Positions 29,824 to 44,800 of a DNA stretch of 64,000 nt are shown here, piece by piece. Below the pieces are notes generated by a model. It was not told the DNA's origin, did no database searches, and saw nothing but the letters and a program-made list of their open reading frames with translations. Origin of the DNA: Colius striatus (Eukaryota; Chordata; Aves; Coliiformes; Coliidae). The position numbers and the translations under genes were made by a program. How positions within the stretch are numbered: position 1 is the stretch's first letter; each line of letters begins with the position of its first letter. The stretch lies in NCBI RefSeq assembly GCF_028858725.1, contig NC_084765.1, positions 8,015,501 through 8,079,500 of the forward strand. Direction: 5' to 3'.

Positions 29824-32800
29824 CTTTAGAAAGAGAAAAGGAATCATTTAATTTGTGAAACTAAGAAGTTCCCTGATAGATACGCTGTGGAACAGTAAAC
29901 AAATCCTGCAAATCTTAAGTCTCAGCTGCCCCACACTCTAAGCTGTGGCAAACACTAATTATCAATGAAATGCTGCTGCTTCAGCTTGGGACCTCCCTTT
30001 ACCCAAGTACTGAGGTCATTTGCAATCTTCATAAAACAGTAAAGCCTGTTGGGGAGACTGTATGACTGGTTCATGACTCATCAGAATGCAGAGCAAGGCA
30101 GTTTCTGCTTACCAACAGAGGAAGCTTCAAAAATACCATCTGTAATTTAAACAAATGCTTAATTTTCAATCAAAAAGAAGTGAAATCCTGCCTTTCTTTC
30201 TGATCATTTGCTCCCCAACAGGGGAGGTGAAAAGCAGCACGTTATCATCTGCTCTAGTTTATGTGAAGCCTGGAGCAGGGATCTGTCCTGGTTTTCTGTT
30301 TCAGAACTCTGCCTTGGTTGTGGGAGCTCAGAAAACTGCTCTGGAATCGCTATGAAGCACCACAACAATGTGCACACACAGTTACACCAACCAGGGAACT
30401 CCCTGTACTGTAAACTTGTCAGTTAATGTCACAGCTGCCATGCCACTGGAAATAACATCCTGCTGCTTTGAAAGGATATTCGGAAAACTTTCATTCCTTT
30501 CTTTTAATGGTTACCCCCAAAATGGTACTGAAGGAGCAGCCTCTGTTGATCTCCCTCCCCGCAGTGAAATGTACAAACATCTCAATGTAGATTACAACCT
30601 ATACACACAGCCAATTCACCAGGATGCTCCTAAATAATAATTACACAGCTGTAAATGAGGTCTGGATTTTAGATGTCAATATCTATATGTAAAACAAAGT
30701 CACGTGACGCACTATCACAGACTCCAGAGCAAACAAATAACTTACTGTCTGGCAGTTTGCATCTTCTAAATATCTCCATGAGCTCATCCACTTGAACAAA
30801 GGGACCCTGATTTGTTACCAAAAAAGAGGAGTATATTAGGTTATTTTCAATGGAATTATACATACTGCAGGTGCGTTAAAACAGAATGGCTTCTGCAACT
30901 TTCTGAAGTTGCCAGAATTCCTTAAAACAAACCTGAAAACAAACAGGAGGTGGCAGGAGCTTCATGAGAACCACCGCTGCTGGTGGAACAGGAAATACCC
31001 CACCTGGGACGGGATGTAAACCTGGAGCTGTGGGAAGAAAAACTGCATGAAGCCAGCGTAAGACAGCTAGACTTGAATTGCTTTTGCAGCGTTGCTATTT
31101 GGCGCAAGTAATTACTACCCTGTCACTTCTACCTCTGCTGATGCCACATTGTTTAGTCAGTGATCCCAAGTCTATAAGCAGTGTGTGTAACAGCTTATTA
31201 CCATTTACCAGACCCCAGACTACTTGTACTTATTTCCATGTGACCTTAGCATTAAAGTAAAATATATATGCCTTTAGCAATCCAATTAAAGAACAGCCAA
31301 AAAAGTAAGTACATGCTTAGAGGACTGAAGCCCAGGGAAGTCTCTTTGATCAGGTTTGCTAAACACACAGCTCATGGCTCGCCGCTGGGTGAAATCCAAC
31401 CCCTTGCAACAGACCATCTGACTTACGTGCTAAGTGTCTCGGCTGAAACGGAATCATTTGTTGAGTGTCTGGTTTGGGGTATTCAGGTTTTCTGTCTACT
31501 TCATCTTTGAGAACAGGCACAATGGAAGGTGCAACCACAGGGTCAGGAATTATAGCTGCCAGCTTGGCACGGGAGACGTCCTGTGAAAGCCAAGGAGAGA
31601 GGACTGAACTTGGCAAGGATCACACTGCTCTTTTAAATTACAGAACAAAACATCTCTCTAGACCAGTCACTTATTCTCACGTTGTCATCATTATAATTTC
31701 AGATGTCCCCTTAGAAGACCATCTGGACAAAACTTGCACGCTTTCATCAAACATTTCAGTCCTGCAGGGAGGGGGAACACTTTCTTTTGTTATCAAATGG
31801 GACTGGATTTGTCATTTCTGAGCAGCTCCTTTTTTAAAGTTAAAAGGATTTAGGTGAACAGGTGCAGACCACTAGGCCTTCAGCACCACCATTTCTCCCT
31901 CATTTCATTCCCTGGACTGCTTTGGTTGGAGAAGCAATAAGGCATAAGGCAGGCAGCAGGTGTGCAAAGCGCCGCTTCACTTCAGATTATCTGTTGGCAT
32001 GTTACAAGCAAAAGAAATCAGCCTGAAGAGATGAGGCAGAACCACACACCGCCTCATGCACAGATCACCTCTACTGTAAACACACCTCAGACTCCAAATA
32101 ACTTTGTCCCCATTGCGTTAAAGAGTATTCAGTGGTTCAATGGGACTCTTATTTGCACCTGTGAGGTTATTTTACAGCTGGGTGAAGGCCAACCATTCAG
32201 CTGCATTGCTGACTTTGATGGCTTCTGTATTTTTCATGAATTCCTTTTCTGTGTAAGAAATAAATGGAAGCAGAGACACTATTTTTGAGCTGTGAATTGA
32301 AACCTCTCTTCCCATTCACATGAGTAGGAAACAGCAGTTCCTCCAACAGAGCTGCTTCTGCTTCTATGGCAGCTTATTGTATATCATACTTCAAAAAACA
32401 CAACATTTTATTCTGTTCTAAGGGCTTTCCAAAATGTTATGGTCTTCTGCAGGGCTAAAACAGTAGTTAAAATACACGTGGTCAGAAATGAAATGAGAGA
32501 TCACCAGACACAGGTGTCTGGCCCAGACTTTAAATTCTGAGTAGCAGCACCAAAGCCCCTGAGCCATAATAAACAACTGAAAAACCACAGGCAGCTGCTG
32601 GTCTCAGGAGAGGAGAGAACTCCCCTCAGCCATTTGCAGCCATCACTGGGCCTCCAGTATGTCTGGCTTGATCTGGTTCTCTCTGAAGTGAGTGGAGTTC
32701 TGCCAACGGGAGTGGAAGGGTAGCAGTGATGTTCCATACAGGTGACCTGATTCTACAAACTTCCACAAGCATTTTAGGTTTTGAAGGAGCTGGGGTTGAA

Positions 32801-35800
32801 GCCTGCAGTGGAGGCCTGTAGCTGAGTGGTGAGGACATTAACACATCACCCTTTCCATGGGAAGATCAGAGGTAAACATGAAGCTGCATCTATTAGTCAT
32901 GCTCCTTGCTCCTTTCTGCCCCTGGCACACAGTGGCTGGCACTTTGCTGCCCAACAAGACAAGAAGGAGCCAGGCCTGTTTTACCTGCTTTGCTAGCAAG
33001 GAAAAAAGTGTAAGGCAGGTCCTAAACAAGGAATTGCTGGAGTTTGTCAGGACTGAAAGGAACAACAGTAAAATCAAGTGTTCTTATGCACTTACCTTAT
33101 AACCGAGGGCCTTCAGCTCACTAGCAGAGCAAGGGTACAAATCCATGAACTTATACCTATCCACCAGCAGAGCTGTTTCTTTACCCTCATATTCTTCCTT
33201 GAAGGCTGTAAACCTCCGTTTTTCCACTTTGAGTATACTGGCTAGATCACCAATGTTACTTTCAAAGGCTAAAAAACGAGCCCAGATTTCCCTGTAAAAG
33301 AACAGATAAATAGACGGTTGCTGAAGGAAAAGAGCTACAGATCACAACCCAATTAAATACGCGAGAGGAGATTCAAGGGAGGGAATATGGGAGGACATGA
33401 CCATTTCTGTTCTTTGCTTTAGATGCATCTATGACATGCATTACCCTCCCTGTGCCTGACATGTTTCTGTAAAAAGCTCTCTCAGTCTAGTGAAGGGCTC
33501 AGTGCTGGAGAGGAAAAGGTTACTGGTGTAAATGACTTCAGCATGGAGGTGAGCTTCTACCATCAGTGTAAGATGCACAAATAGACTTTACACATCATGC
33601 TACACAGAATTTCACTCTGGTCCTGATACGTGAAGGACTTTTCAACACAGTGGGGATTTACTTCATCTGCATGGACTGGCATACTCTTAGCAGGCCAGAG
33701 CAATACCCTGTGGCACAACAGGCAGCACCTCAGAATTTTACACAGCCTAAATGACATGTAGTTACAGGTACCGCTTATTTCTCTGTGGAAAATCTCATCT
33801 GTAACATAAACAACACTGACAATATTTCCAGACTTGATTCAACTTCCATTTCAGCTTTGGAGTTCACCTTTGAAGAAGATTCAGTTTTTCAATTATTCCA
33901 TAAAAATACTTGTCAGGGAAGATGAGAATTAAAGCACAGAATGACTATGCACAGCAGTGTGGTGTTTGACTTCCTGGTTTTCATAGAATGGTATCATAGA
34001 ATGGTGTGATGCCTTATTGTCTACGAGAGTAACAATGGTGAGAGCTCGGACTGCAAAGCATTTTTTTCAGAGAAAGATTGAAAAGTAGTAATGAAAATGT
34101 AGCAGTGAGTGGTTAATCCAAGTCTTTGCTGGTTCTTGCCCTGTTTTATTTTCTGTTGGCTGGGAGTTGTTCAGCCTTCTCCTCAGTAAATTCCTGACTC
34201 ACCTCCCTAACGCACTGCTCCTGAAAGCCATCGCCAACTCCCCCTCCCCATCTGTCTCAAGCACCTGGTTGGTAGCAGTGTGTGTCACTGGCCACAGCAC
34301 CTGCTCAAACCCCGAGTCCCTTATGTGCTCTGTCCATAACAATCCCCTGTCAATGAGGTTTTGAAGTCGAGGCATTAATAAATTTCACTGTGAGCAGGAG
34401 AGGGACTTTTACAAATCTGTCCCAGGTGTTGCTGGTTTAGCTTGAAGAGGAGAAGGAGCATCTGTACCTGATTTTGTCTTGCTGTTCATTTTTTTTCTAA
34501 TGTCTTTGGGATGTTTGTAGCTGAAAGGGGTTACGTATCTTTTTTAGTGTAGTGAAACTGCTTTTGCAGACATACCCAGATTTTTCAGGTGGAAGGCTCC
34601 CTGAAGTTAAAACACGTTCAAACAAAACTCTTGTGTTATTGTCCTCTTTAAAAAGAGAAAGAAAAAAGGGGAAAAAAAATCACACTGAGTAAAATATATT
34701 AAAGACAATTGAAAATCATCTCCATTCAAAGAAATGTGCACATTGAATTAAACTGAATTCCAGTAAGTAGGAAGAGAAGCTGAATGCCTACATAAAACTT
34801 TGAAATACTAAATTCACAGTAGAATTTAACATTGGTAAAGTCTATTTTTGTTGATAGCAATAAACCAACCTTCATACAGTCTCTTTTATAACAGCACAGT
34901 TATTGCCTGGCACCTCTTTGGGATCTGCTTTTTTCCATTTTCTTTAGCTATCTCAACAGCACATCTCAACAGCACATCACAGTAATTTTAAATTTGGCCT
35001 TTTGATTCATTGTTTCCCCTTTAAATCAGAGGAAGATTCTTCAAAATCCTCCCAAAGTTATTAGATCTGGTTCCCAAAGAGCAGTCAGCCTTTGTGCGTT
35101 GCTAGCTGGGGGAATGGAGTGGTGTTTTGCTCGGGGCATCTGCCCTGTCTCTCTTGCTGTATATTTTACCAGATCTTACACTGACAGGACTTCAGGGATC
35201 AGCTAAGACAGAGCAACACATTAGCAAGTGTTAAGATATTTTTTTCTGATGGCAATCTATGGAAAGGCCTTGCAAAATTCATGTAGACCTAAAAGAATTC
35301 CTTGCAAATTAAATATACTTTGACTTGAAAAAATTCTCTCTGTTTACAGCTTATGGGAGGAAAAAAAAGCTCTAAATCTGCTTAAACTTCCAGAGCCTGA
35401 GAAAGAGGACTGTCGTCTGAGAGATGCACATGCCTGATGCCTCCAGAATGCACTGGGAGGTTGAGAAGACCCATCAGCATGGCCCACCACAGCCACCCCT
35501 CACACCAGCAACTCATACTCCACCCCAGCTTATGTTACACCTCTGTGGTGTTAGGCTACAAATACTGAGCTGCAGTACTGCATACTGGAAGTACCTAAAG
35601 ACAGCACTGGGCAGCGAAGAGCTGGGGATGAAGTGCTCATCTCCCTCTCCTCTAATTCCCCATGAAACATGGACCAGGACAGTTCCACACAAAAGCCCCC
35701 ATCAGCCCTTGATTCCCACAGAGACCAACTAATCCATCACTCCTCTCATGCAGATTTCAACCTCCCATAGCTCTCTCTCCTGGGGATGCAGATTGCTCAC

Positions 35801-38800
35801 TGTACTCCCTTCTGTTCACCACAGATGCTGTCAAACTGCTGCCATGCAACTGAGGCAGAGTTTGGAAAGTTCACTCTCCCCTTTTGAGTAGGACCAAGAT
35901 CTAACATCCCTGTTCCTTCCAGAACTGCAGGAAGGACAAAACAGCAGGTTTTGGTTTCAAATTGCTGAGTTTCATGAGGAGGTTTCACTGCTCTTCAAAA
36001 GGAATTCAAAGGAAAGTACAAAGAAGGTGGCGTGAATGTAAACTAACAGAGAAGGCAGACTGATGCTTCCTTGGACCTCCAAGCTCAGAGCTTACCGTTA
36101 AGGTGAGACAGGTAGTCGATATATGCCAGCACATATTCTGGAATGTCCCCATATTTTTTCAGCCCTAGCTCAAAAATCTTAAAGGCCACAGACTTATCCT
36201 GCAAATATTAAAACAAACCATAGCGTTACTTGCTTCAGTCAGCTACGCACCTTCCTGACCCTTCTGTAGTATCAAATTGAGCATCTATGATTACCTTACT
36301 ACAATAATACTCCATTAAAGCTGCTGTAACATAGACGTGATGGCGGGTCCGGGCATCCTCTCTCGCTTTCTTAAATATCATTCTTCCAGATTTTATGCCT
36401 TCTGCTCGCCTTGCAAATTTCATATATTGGATATAAACCTAAGGTGCATATTGATATTTAGATAGTAGCAGTGCTAAGAAAGCATACTAAGTTGTCATAA
36501 AAGTTTTTGGTTATAACTGAAATTTTTTTTTACACAAAATACAGCTACCAAGTCATAACAGAAACAAGACTGTGTTGTGCCTCTGTGGTGTTTTGCTATA
36601 AAAACTGAGGCAAAGCTCAGGTAAAAAAAACCCAGAGTATACCTAAGAATGATCCTTTGAAATGCTACTAATTAATACCCAGATGTTTCAAGTAGATGAA
36701 TGTAATTTACTTAAGCTGGTGATTTCAGAGAACTAGAGGCTTACAGTAAAAATGGCAACTTTCCAGGAAAGATAAGGGATCCACAAGTCTAAAGAACAGT
36801 TGAACGGCCTGATGAAGCATTCTGCTGCACATTATACAATCCAAGACAGAAATCATCCTCTCTGCAAATGTTCATACAATCATGAACCTGCTACTGAATA
36901 GAGTGGTCAATTTGTGATTTGCATTTCTTTGGGATCTAACTTTCCTACATCACAAATAACAGCACTCCTCAAATAGGAAGAAGCGGTATGTGGTTTCTCA
37001 GAAAATGTGTTGGGAAGTATTATGATCTGTGTTTAATTACTAGAACATGTCAGTAAACTAACACCTTTCCTCTGACACTGCCCTGTTGTTTCATTTAGAC
37101 TTCAAACCTCCTCCTTCCCTCTCATTCTTTGTGTGTCTATTTACGAACTACATTAACCTTTTGAGGGCAGGTTCCCTTCTCATACCATTTGTTCAGTGCT
37201 AGCACAGCTGGCACTACAGACAAGGTTGTTTACCATACAACTTAAGCAGATGTACGACAATACTCTTTGATACTTGCAGGGTGTATCACAAATGTCTTTG
37301 CATACCACATGTACACAGTATGCTGTATTTCTGCATAGGGAGAACAATGAGCAAAGGCAACATGCTTTTCATCAGTTCAGGGGAGGCAAAGTGCTATTTT
37401 AGTTGAGCCAACAAAACACACGCCAGTTGTGATGAGCTGTGTCATCAAATCTTCAATATCTTGCTCTTCATTGCTCTTTTTAAAGATTTTCCAAAATAGA
37501 GGAGAAAAGTATGCGTGACTTAGTGTATCTAAGTGGATTAAAGGCTACAGTTATCCACCTTGCTGAAATTTTAATCTGATTCTGTCATGTGCACCTGCTC
37601 AATCACCCGTGCTTCCCCATTCTTTGTGTGTACTCAGGTGACTCTCCATGCAGGTGTGGAAAAACTCAATATCACAGATCCTCTTACCAGAGTGGGATCA
37701 ATGTCCTCAATCGCCAGGAGTCGGTTGTATATGCTGTGTACTTTCTCATACTTCATTCGACTCTAAGTGAACACAAAGGAAATGCAGACTGCTTGGTAAT
37801 ACTGTTACAAGTGGCCTGAGAGAATGCAAAAACACAACTGGGAAGAAAACTACAATTTTTCTATTTCTTATGTCAGTCCCTTTACTCAGACACATTTTCC
37901 ATCTTGTGCAGTCATTTACTTCCCACATTAATTTCTCACTAGTGCTTACATATGTTTTTCAAGAATCTCTGAAATCTTTTTCTAAGCAATACTGCATCAG
38001 AGCTGCCACTGGGGGTGTTTGGAATAAAAAGACTGTTCCCTTTGTCTAAAAGTAATGTGCAGACAGCTAGGAAACCCACCTTCTTCCCTCTCCAGCCTAT
38101 GAGTTTCAAATAATCCACTCTGTTCCCTGCCAGCTGCTGCCCTCCAAGAAGTACTGTGCAACCTTAGAAAACCTAAATGGCCAGCACGCTTAGGATACAA
38201 GAGGCTGCTCTCCAAGTCAAGGAAAGCTTTTCCTTTTGAGGGCAAAGGGTTTATTTGTCTCTTGTCCTCAGGATCTTCCTGCAAAGACTCTTACGTGTTG
38301 CGTCAAGTGGGCAAAACGTATTCTGCAGAGGACTCCACAGTCCTTATCTGCTCAGTGGGACACAGCCTGTATTCCTGATGGTTCTTGTACAAACCCACCC
38401 ACTGCCCGGGCATCCCTCCCTGTGGAGGCTGTGCAGCCCTGGTGAAGAGAAGTCTCCAGACAGCTGCACTGCAGGCAGCCTCCCATCCCCTGACAAACAG
38501 AAATATGAACCCCACCAAGTACTGGATAGGACAGATGTTCTTCATCCCCATTTTAACATGGAAGAAGCTGATGCTCCAGTCAATGCAAACCTATCAGTCT
38601 TTCAACTTTGTAACAGTTTGAAAAATACAGTCAACATTTAAGTGGAAAGACAGTACATTTTCAAAAATGTTGTAACTCATGGCCTGGGCTTTTCCTCTCT
38701 GTTTTGTAAGCTCAGGATTAGAATCACTGAATGAGGCTGAGGCTAGAAGAATCAGTAAAGTAATTCTACAGAATTCTGCGTATCTAGTACAATTCAAATA

Positions 38801-41800
38801 ACTGACATTATTGATGGGGGATCCCTTTGGGGTTTAAAAGCAGTACATCACTATTTTTGCTCACCTCTTCATAATCTGCATATGCAAAATAAAGAAGCAT
38901 ATTCTTCTTTAATAAAGTGCTGATCGCTCTTTCATAAATATTAGCAGCTTCATCACTGAAAAGTTTTGCATTGTTCATGTCCTGTTATAAAATAAGTATG
39001 ATAATGTAATTGTTCAGCATCTGTGACAATGAATGGAATATGGAATATCTTCTGTGTGTGAAAAGTCCTAGTGAATTTCCATGCAGTTCTCCAACAATGA
39101 GATAATCATCTCAGTACTTAAGAAATCACAAAATCTGGCCAAAATACTCCCTCAAATAACTGGCCAACCCTGATACAGTTTTTTCATCACTCTTATCTCA
39201 AGTGCAAATATTTTTATTTCTTAAAATAGCCCCAGTTTTTAAATTCTGAACATGACACAATTTATGGTGCTAAATATTTTTCACATCCCTTTCCTTGGTT
39301 CTTCAGCATTGAGTAAAAACTAACAGTACATCAAGTCAAAGCAATGAAATAAGAAAGAAAACCCACTTACCCCTTTTTCAGCTAGCAGTTTGCTAGATTG
39401 CTCAAGGTACTGTGCAGCTTCATACCAGATATCTGGGTGATGTCCCAGAACCAAAAGGCATTGCTCATAGGCAAACATAACTGGGGGAGGAAAATAAGAA
39501 ATATTCTACATATATTAACACAGAAATGATCCTGTCTTGTACAACAGAAATATGAAATAAAAAACCCCTAGCAAATTAATCAGACAATATTAACATTCAT
39601 TTGCTTTGAACACAATGATCACAACTGCAGTTCTGTTATATTGCCAGGAACTTTATGAATTGTAACAAGCAACTCAAACATGCCTCTTCCACAAAGGAAG
39701 AAGCAGAACTCATTCAAGAACATCAGTCATAAAATCAGGCTGTGATCCACTGTTTCCTGACCTCCAATGAAAGTTCAGTGGCACACAACTATAGCACTGT
39801 CCCTCAAATCCATGTACTATTTCCACCTTGGCTTGAGCAAAAACTAAATAGTAGTTTTAAAAAAACTCAATAAATTTGGTCAACTTCTGCTCCAGCATGA
39901 TGACCGAACACTAAATCACATCATTACTTATGCTGGAGGTCATGAATGGAACTAAGAAATACAATTCTACACTCCCTAGCACAATATCAGATTACCTCTT
40001 TTTGTTATGAGAGTTTGATCTTCTGTACGCAGAGGATTGCTCTTTTCCCACTGAATATATTTCTTCCACATGTCTACCTGCTGAGCCTCCTGGGGGGTAT
40101 TTTGTGGGGGGACAGAGGGAGCGTTGCGGTCCAGACCTTTCATCACTGTCTCATATTCCTGAAATGGAAGCAATGTTTTAAGCCCATTAAACACTTACTT
40201 TAGGTTATGCTTTATAAAACTGATACAAATAGTTAAGTGTATCAGCCTTATTAGTCTAACACATACTTTTATTTGAAGTAAGAACCAAATTTAATGCTAG
40301 TTTTTAGAATTTAGCAGAACAAAGTCACAGAAAGTTGTACCTTTGCTACACGTCGTGCATTCATATAATCTCTACTTCTGTCTTCAATCATCTTCTTGGC
40401 TAAGTGAATATTGATGCCCTGGAGAAGGGTAGAAAGAGGAATTGGAAATATGCAATTTCACTTTGGAAATATTGAATCTCATTGTATAGAGAAAGAAGCT
40501 TGAAAGGAGGTGCAAAAGTGAGCAAGACTGACAGTTATTTTAAAATACTGGTCTCAAGAATTACTGTGTATTTCTCCTAATAAAAAGCAAGAACTTCTCA
40601 AAGAATAAACTCACTACCAAAAACTGACTGACCTGAAAGACCTCAGTATACTTTTAATCACTTACAGCTTTTAACAACACAATACAATGAACTTTACAGG
40701 AACCTGCTGGGGAGAAGGCAAAAAGAATGTATTGGTGATTTACATTTTTCCTTTCGGCTCACGGCCAATGCCTAGTCAGTCACAGCTCCTTGCCTCGCTG
40801 CTGCCTGCTGCTCACTGTGTGAGGGCTGAGGCAGCAGATGAGCAATTCCATTTTCTTGGACAAGAAGTAACAGAGATTGACCTCCAAGCTCAAAGCTCTG
40901 CCTTCTCTGTTCCCAAAGTAACTGACAGCTTTTAAAAGAGGTTGTGTTCAACACACACCCTGCCAGACTTGTGCCTTCATCGTCTGAGAGACCTGTGAGC
41001 TGTGACTGCAGTGACAACCCGGCAGGCCTGTGTGGAGGCCCCACCATGCTGCTGGGCAAGAACTGGGCCCCAGGCACAACCCACACCTCAACAGCAGCAA
41101 CAGGGGCCTAAGCATGGGCTCCAGGGCAAGAGCTGGGCCCCAGGCACAATGCACACTTCAACAGCAGCATTGGGGGCCTGAGCATAGGCTCCCGGGCAAA
41201 AGCCAGGGCTTGGATACAACTCGCACCTCAGTAGCAGCAACATGGGCCTGAGCATGCGTTCCTGGGCAAGAGCCGGGCCCTGGGTACAACCCATATCTCA
41301 ACAGCAGCAACACGGGACCAAGCACAGGCTCCCACGCACAGACAAAGCCTCTAAAACCTGCTCTTAGGGCAGGGTGATACCCTTGCTTTTGTCACGCCTG
41401 TGTCCAGGTGGGTTTTGCTGGTATGACTGGTCAGGACTCTGAGGAAGGCGAGCACAGCTTTCAGTCCTGTTCCACACAGGCACCTTAGCTGGGTACTGCC
41501 TCACTGCAGGAGCAAGGCACCATCTGAGCCTGCACAGAGTGCTGTCTGGGATAGCCACACAAAACCAGCAGCGCCCCATCAAACCCAGGACCAGGCTGAG
41601 GATGTGGCATGTTCTCCCAGATGCACTCCCAGCCTTGCAAGGTGCAGCTGTGGGAGCCAAAGGCTATCACTTCTCTGCCTCACTTGGGTTGTCACCACTT
41701 TTCACCATTGGTTTAATTAGAGATGTTGGTGATTGCCAGGCCAATATTGCTGCCTGGTGGCTACCAACTGAGCTAAAGGAAAGCTTAAGAGTATTTAAAT

Positions 41801-44800
41801 TGCAGCAAATAGCCAGTAACCTCTCATATTAAGACCTGCACACGATCTCTCTGTTGTTGGGCTACTGATGTGGGTCATTGCTTCCCCCTCCATGCGCCTT
41901 TCTGGTGAGAAGCATTTCTTTCCCTGTGCCATGACATCCATAAGCAGCAGCCCTTTCCCTCAAGGCCAGAGCACAGGGCAGAGACACCAGTGTCTAAGCA
42001 GAGCAGAGTGCTAGCTCTCAGCTTCCAGAAACTCTGAACAGCCCAAAGTATTAGTTTTGTGTTGCAGGTGTCAGCCAGAGCTGCCTCAGCTAGAAGAAGG
42101 TACAGAACAAACACAGGACAGGTTTCAGCTGTTGTTTTGACAGTCTCCCTTTGTAATAATGAAAGCAGTAGGAACCAGCACTGACAGCCTTCATTGGCTG
42201 TGTGGGAGGAGAAGAAGAGCTTTACAGGAAGTCATACTGGGGCTTTTTCTACACATGAGAAGGTGTGTTGTTGGGCATCTTCCCTAGTGCTCAGAAGGCT
42301 CTTTGTGGTGTCCCTGAACACCAAAGGGGTGAGGAGCTGTGAAAGTGCATGCTTGTGGCTGCCTAAGCACAGTAGCCCTATTAATGGCAGAGGTCATCAA
42401 ACCTACAACTTGCCTAATTAGCAACAAGAAAAGAGAAGTTGTCTCTTCTTTCCTGCTTATTGCACAGCTGACCTATAACATGCAGACACCTGCAAAACCT
42501 GGGCATAGCAGGCAGGACAAGGGAGAGTGCTGTAGGAGTATCCCTCCATGACAGTGCTGAGCACAGGGCGTCTACCTTCGTCCTGCATTCTCACCTCTGC
42601 TGACTGGGGTAGGTTAACAAGCTGTTTCCAAATGTGTTTACAAATATGCTATAAAGGCGCAGTTGCAAATTAGCTTGCAAGGCCAATAAGTGGAGGTTAC
42701 ACTTGCTGATGACAGTGTAGTAGCAGACTCACCCAAACTGATGCTGTAATGGCTTCAGGTGAAAGACGGTGAGGAGCATTTTATATGTACATGAGACTAT
42801 ATTCCTTAATACTGTGAAGGAAGTCCAAACCATCATAGCTGAATGCCATTTTAACCTATTCCACTACAACTGAAGGGAAGTGAGTGCCTCCCTGGGGAAG
42901 CAAGCCCTCATTGCCAGCTGATCTGCTCTAGCTTCATCAAATGTATTCTCCATCAGTGATGACAGGGGTTTCCAATTCACTAGCAAATCCACTGGGTCAA
43001 CTGGGAAATGGGACAGTTAAGTGTATCATATAGAAAGTCTTTAAAATAGATTTAAAAAATCACTTGGGTACCTGTAGAGTTTTGCCATAGGTCTTGGTAC
43101 ATGCTGCACACGCAAAATGTGTGTATAATGCTGGTCATCTTTTACACATAGTTAGTGGGTACAGTTTGGGTACCATATTTGATTATATAATTCCCTTCTT
43201 AGTGTCACAAACAAATATCATGTTCTTGATTACCTCTTCGTATTTGTTATAATCTCTCCAGAGCTGCTCTATGTTAATCATTGGATTCACGCAACCACGC
43301 TGGTAAACCCTACGGACAGCTGTTATCCTCTGGTTTTCTGCGTAAGATCCTACTGCTTCTCTAAATAGTGGGGAGAGAGATTAATGTCAGCTGTTACAGA
43401 TCATAACTGGTATGAACATCAACATCACAGTAACTGAGCTTAAAAAAATTCTTTTAAGGTACTTACACGCCTTTCAAAAAATTGATGTAATCCACCCAAA
43501 TCTATATGAGAAAAAATATTACAGATAATGAAACCAATGTTTAGTTGTACTTGTTATAAAGTTAGAAATAAAACATGTTTTGATTTAAAAAAACATACCT
43601 GGTATGACATGATTTCCATGCCAATCTTATCCAGAGCAAAATCATATGCCTGAGCCATTTTTTCTCTGAGGAAAAAACAAACCACAAAGACCATAGAGCA
43701 AAAGCTTAGTATTTTCATTCTTTATTTCAGAGAATTCTTTTGTGCAGCAAATTCTAACCAAACATTGAGATAAAAGTATCATTCAGCAACTGAGGGTAAA
43801 AACTGGAATCAAACTTCCTCTGATTCCAATAGCTTTAAATTCTACATTTAGGTTTTTTGTTTGTTTGTTTAAATCTGTTGGTGGCAATCTAGCATGCTAA
43901 CAGTTCCTGGCCCCTCCTGCCTAAAGTAAGTGGAAAACCAAGTATACCATGTAAAATAGCTGACAGAGGTACCCATGGTTTCTTCCCCCACCCCCCTCAG
44001 AATTCTTCAAACCTTGTTGTAATTCTCCAAATGCACCAAAAGGCTGGGGTAATTAGGAGTAGCTCCCTTGTGTGGAAATGAGTCAAAATCTTTCACATAA
44101 TTTCTTATTCCTCTCAAATTCAAAGAATGTGCCCCCAAATTTGAGATGTTTACAGACTATTTTTTTGTTCAAGTTTCAATGAAAACAGCTTTTTGTGTCT
44201 CATACTCTTCTCCCAGTTTCCTGACAGAATCACATCTTTTAGTACCTTACTACCTCCTTGATCATATTAACAGGAAAAATAGAGGAAAGTTAAATTAGCT
44301 GAAAAGATTGGTGTGTGAGGAAGAGGGGCTGACACTTTTAAAATTGTTAGAAAGCAGTCTTGTAAAAATAAATACATGTGGAAGGTTTTTTCCCTGGTAA
44401 TCAATTAGTTATCTGGGCAATTATAGTACAAAGAAATAATAGATGGGCTGGAAGAGAAGCAGTTTACAGATACTGAAAGGTACTGATATTCTTCGAAACC
44501 TCGAACAGGAAGAAAAAGCATTACAGTGAGTCCATGGGATTATAAACAAGCAAAATGTGGTAACTGAAATGGGATGAAAACACTCCCAAATTTTGACACC
44601 CAGGGTATTTTTGGCCTTTTTATCCATTATGAAACCTTCTCTGATTACTGAACTATTTACCCAGATGGAATCAATGCTGCGGTTTGTGGGGACTCTGAAC
44701 AGGACACTAAAGGGCAGGACAGCAAGGAAAAAGAGTGTTTCAGATTGGCTCAAGCACCAATCTCGTTTGCAGGGCACCGTCATGGATACACCAGCTACTG

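Noticed and set aside
32503-32520. Short hairpin CCAGACACAGGTGTCTGG
   Set aside because: An 8-base stem is expected by chance in 64 kb; no precursor-like extension is seen.
33981-34006. Repeated CATAGAATGGT motif resembling a CR1 tail
   Set aside because: Only about 25 bases match and no CR1 body adjoins it, so it is too short to call.
40948-41294. Repetitive minus- and plus-strand open frames rich in Gly, Leu and Pro
   Set aside because: They lie over the 70-base minisatellite, whose period shifts the frame each unit, so they are not repeat proteins.
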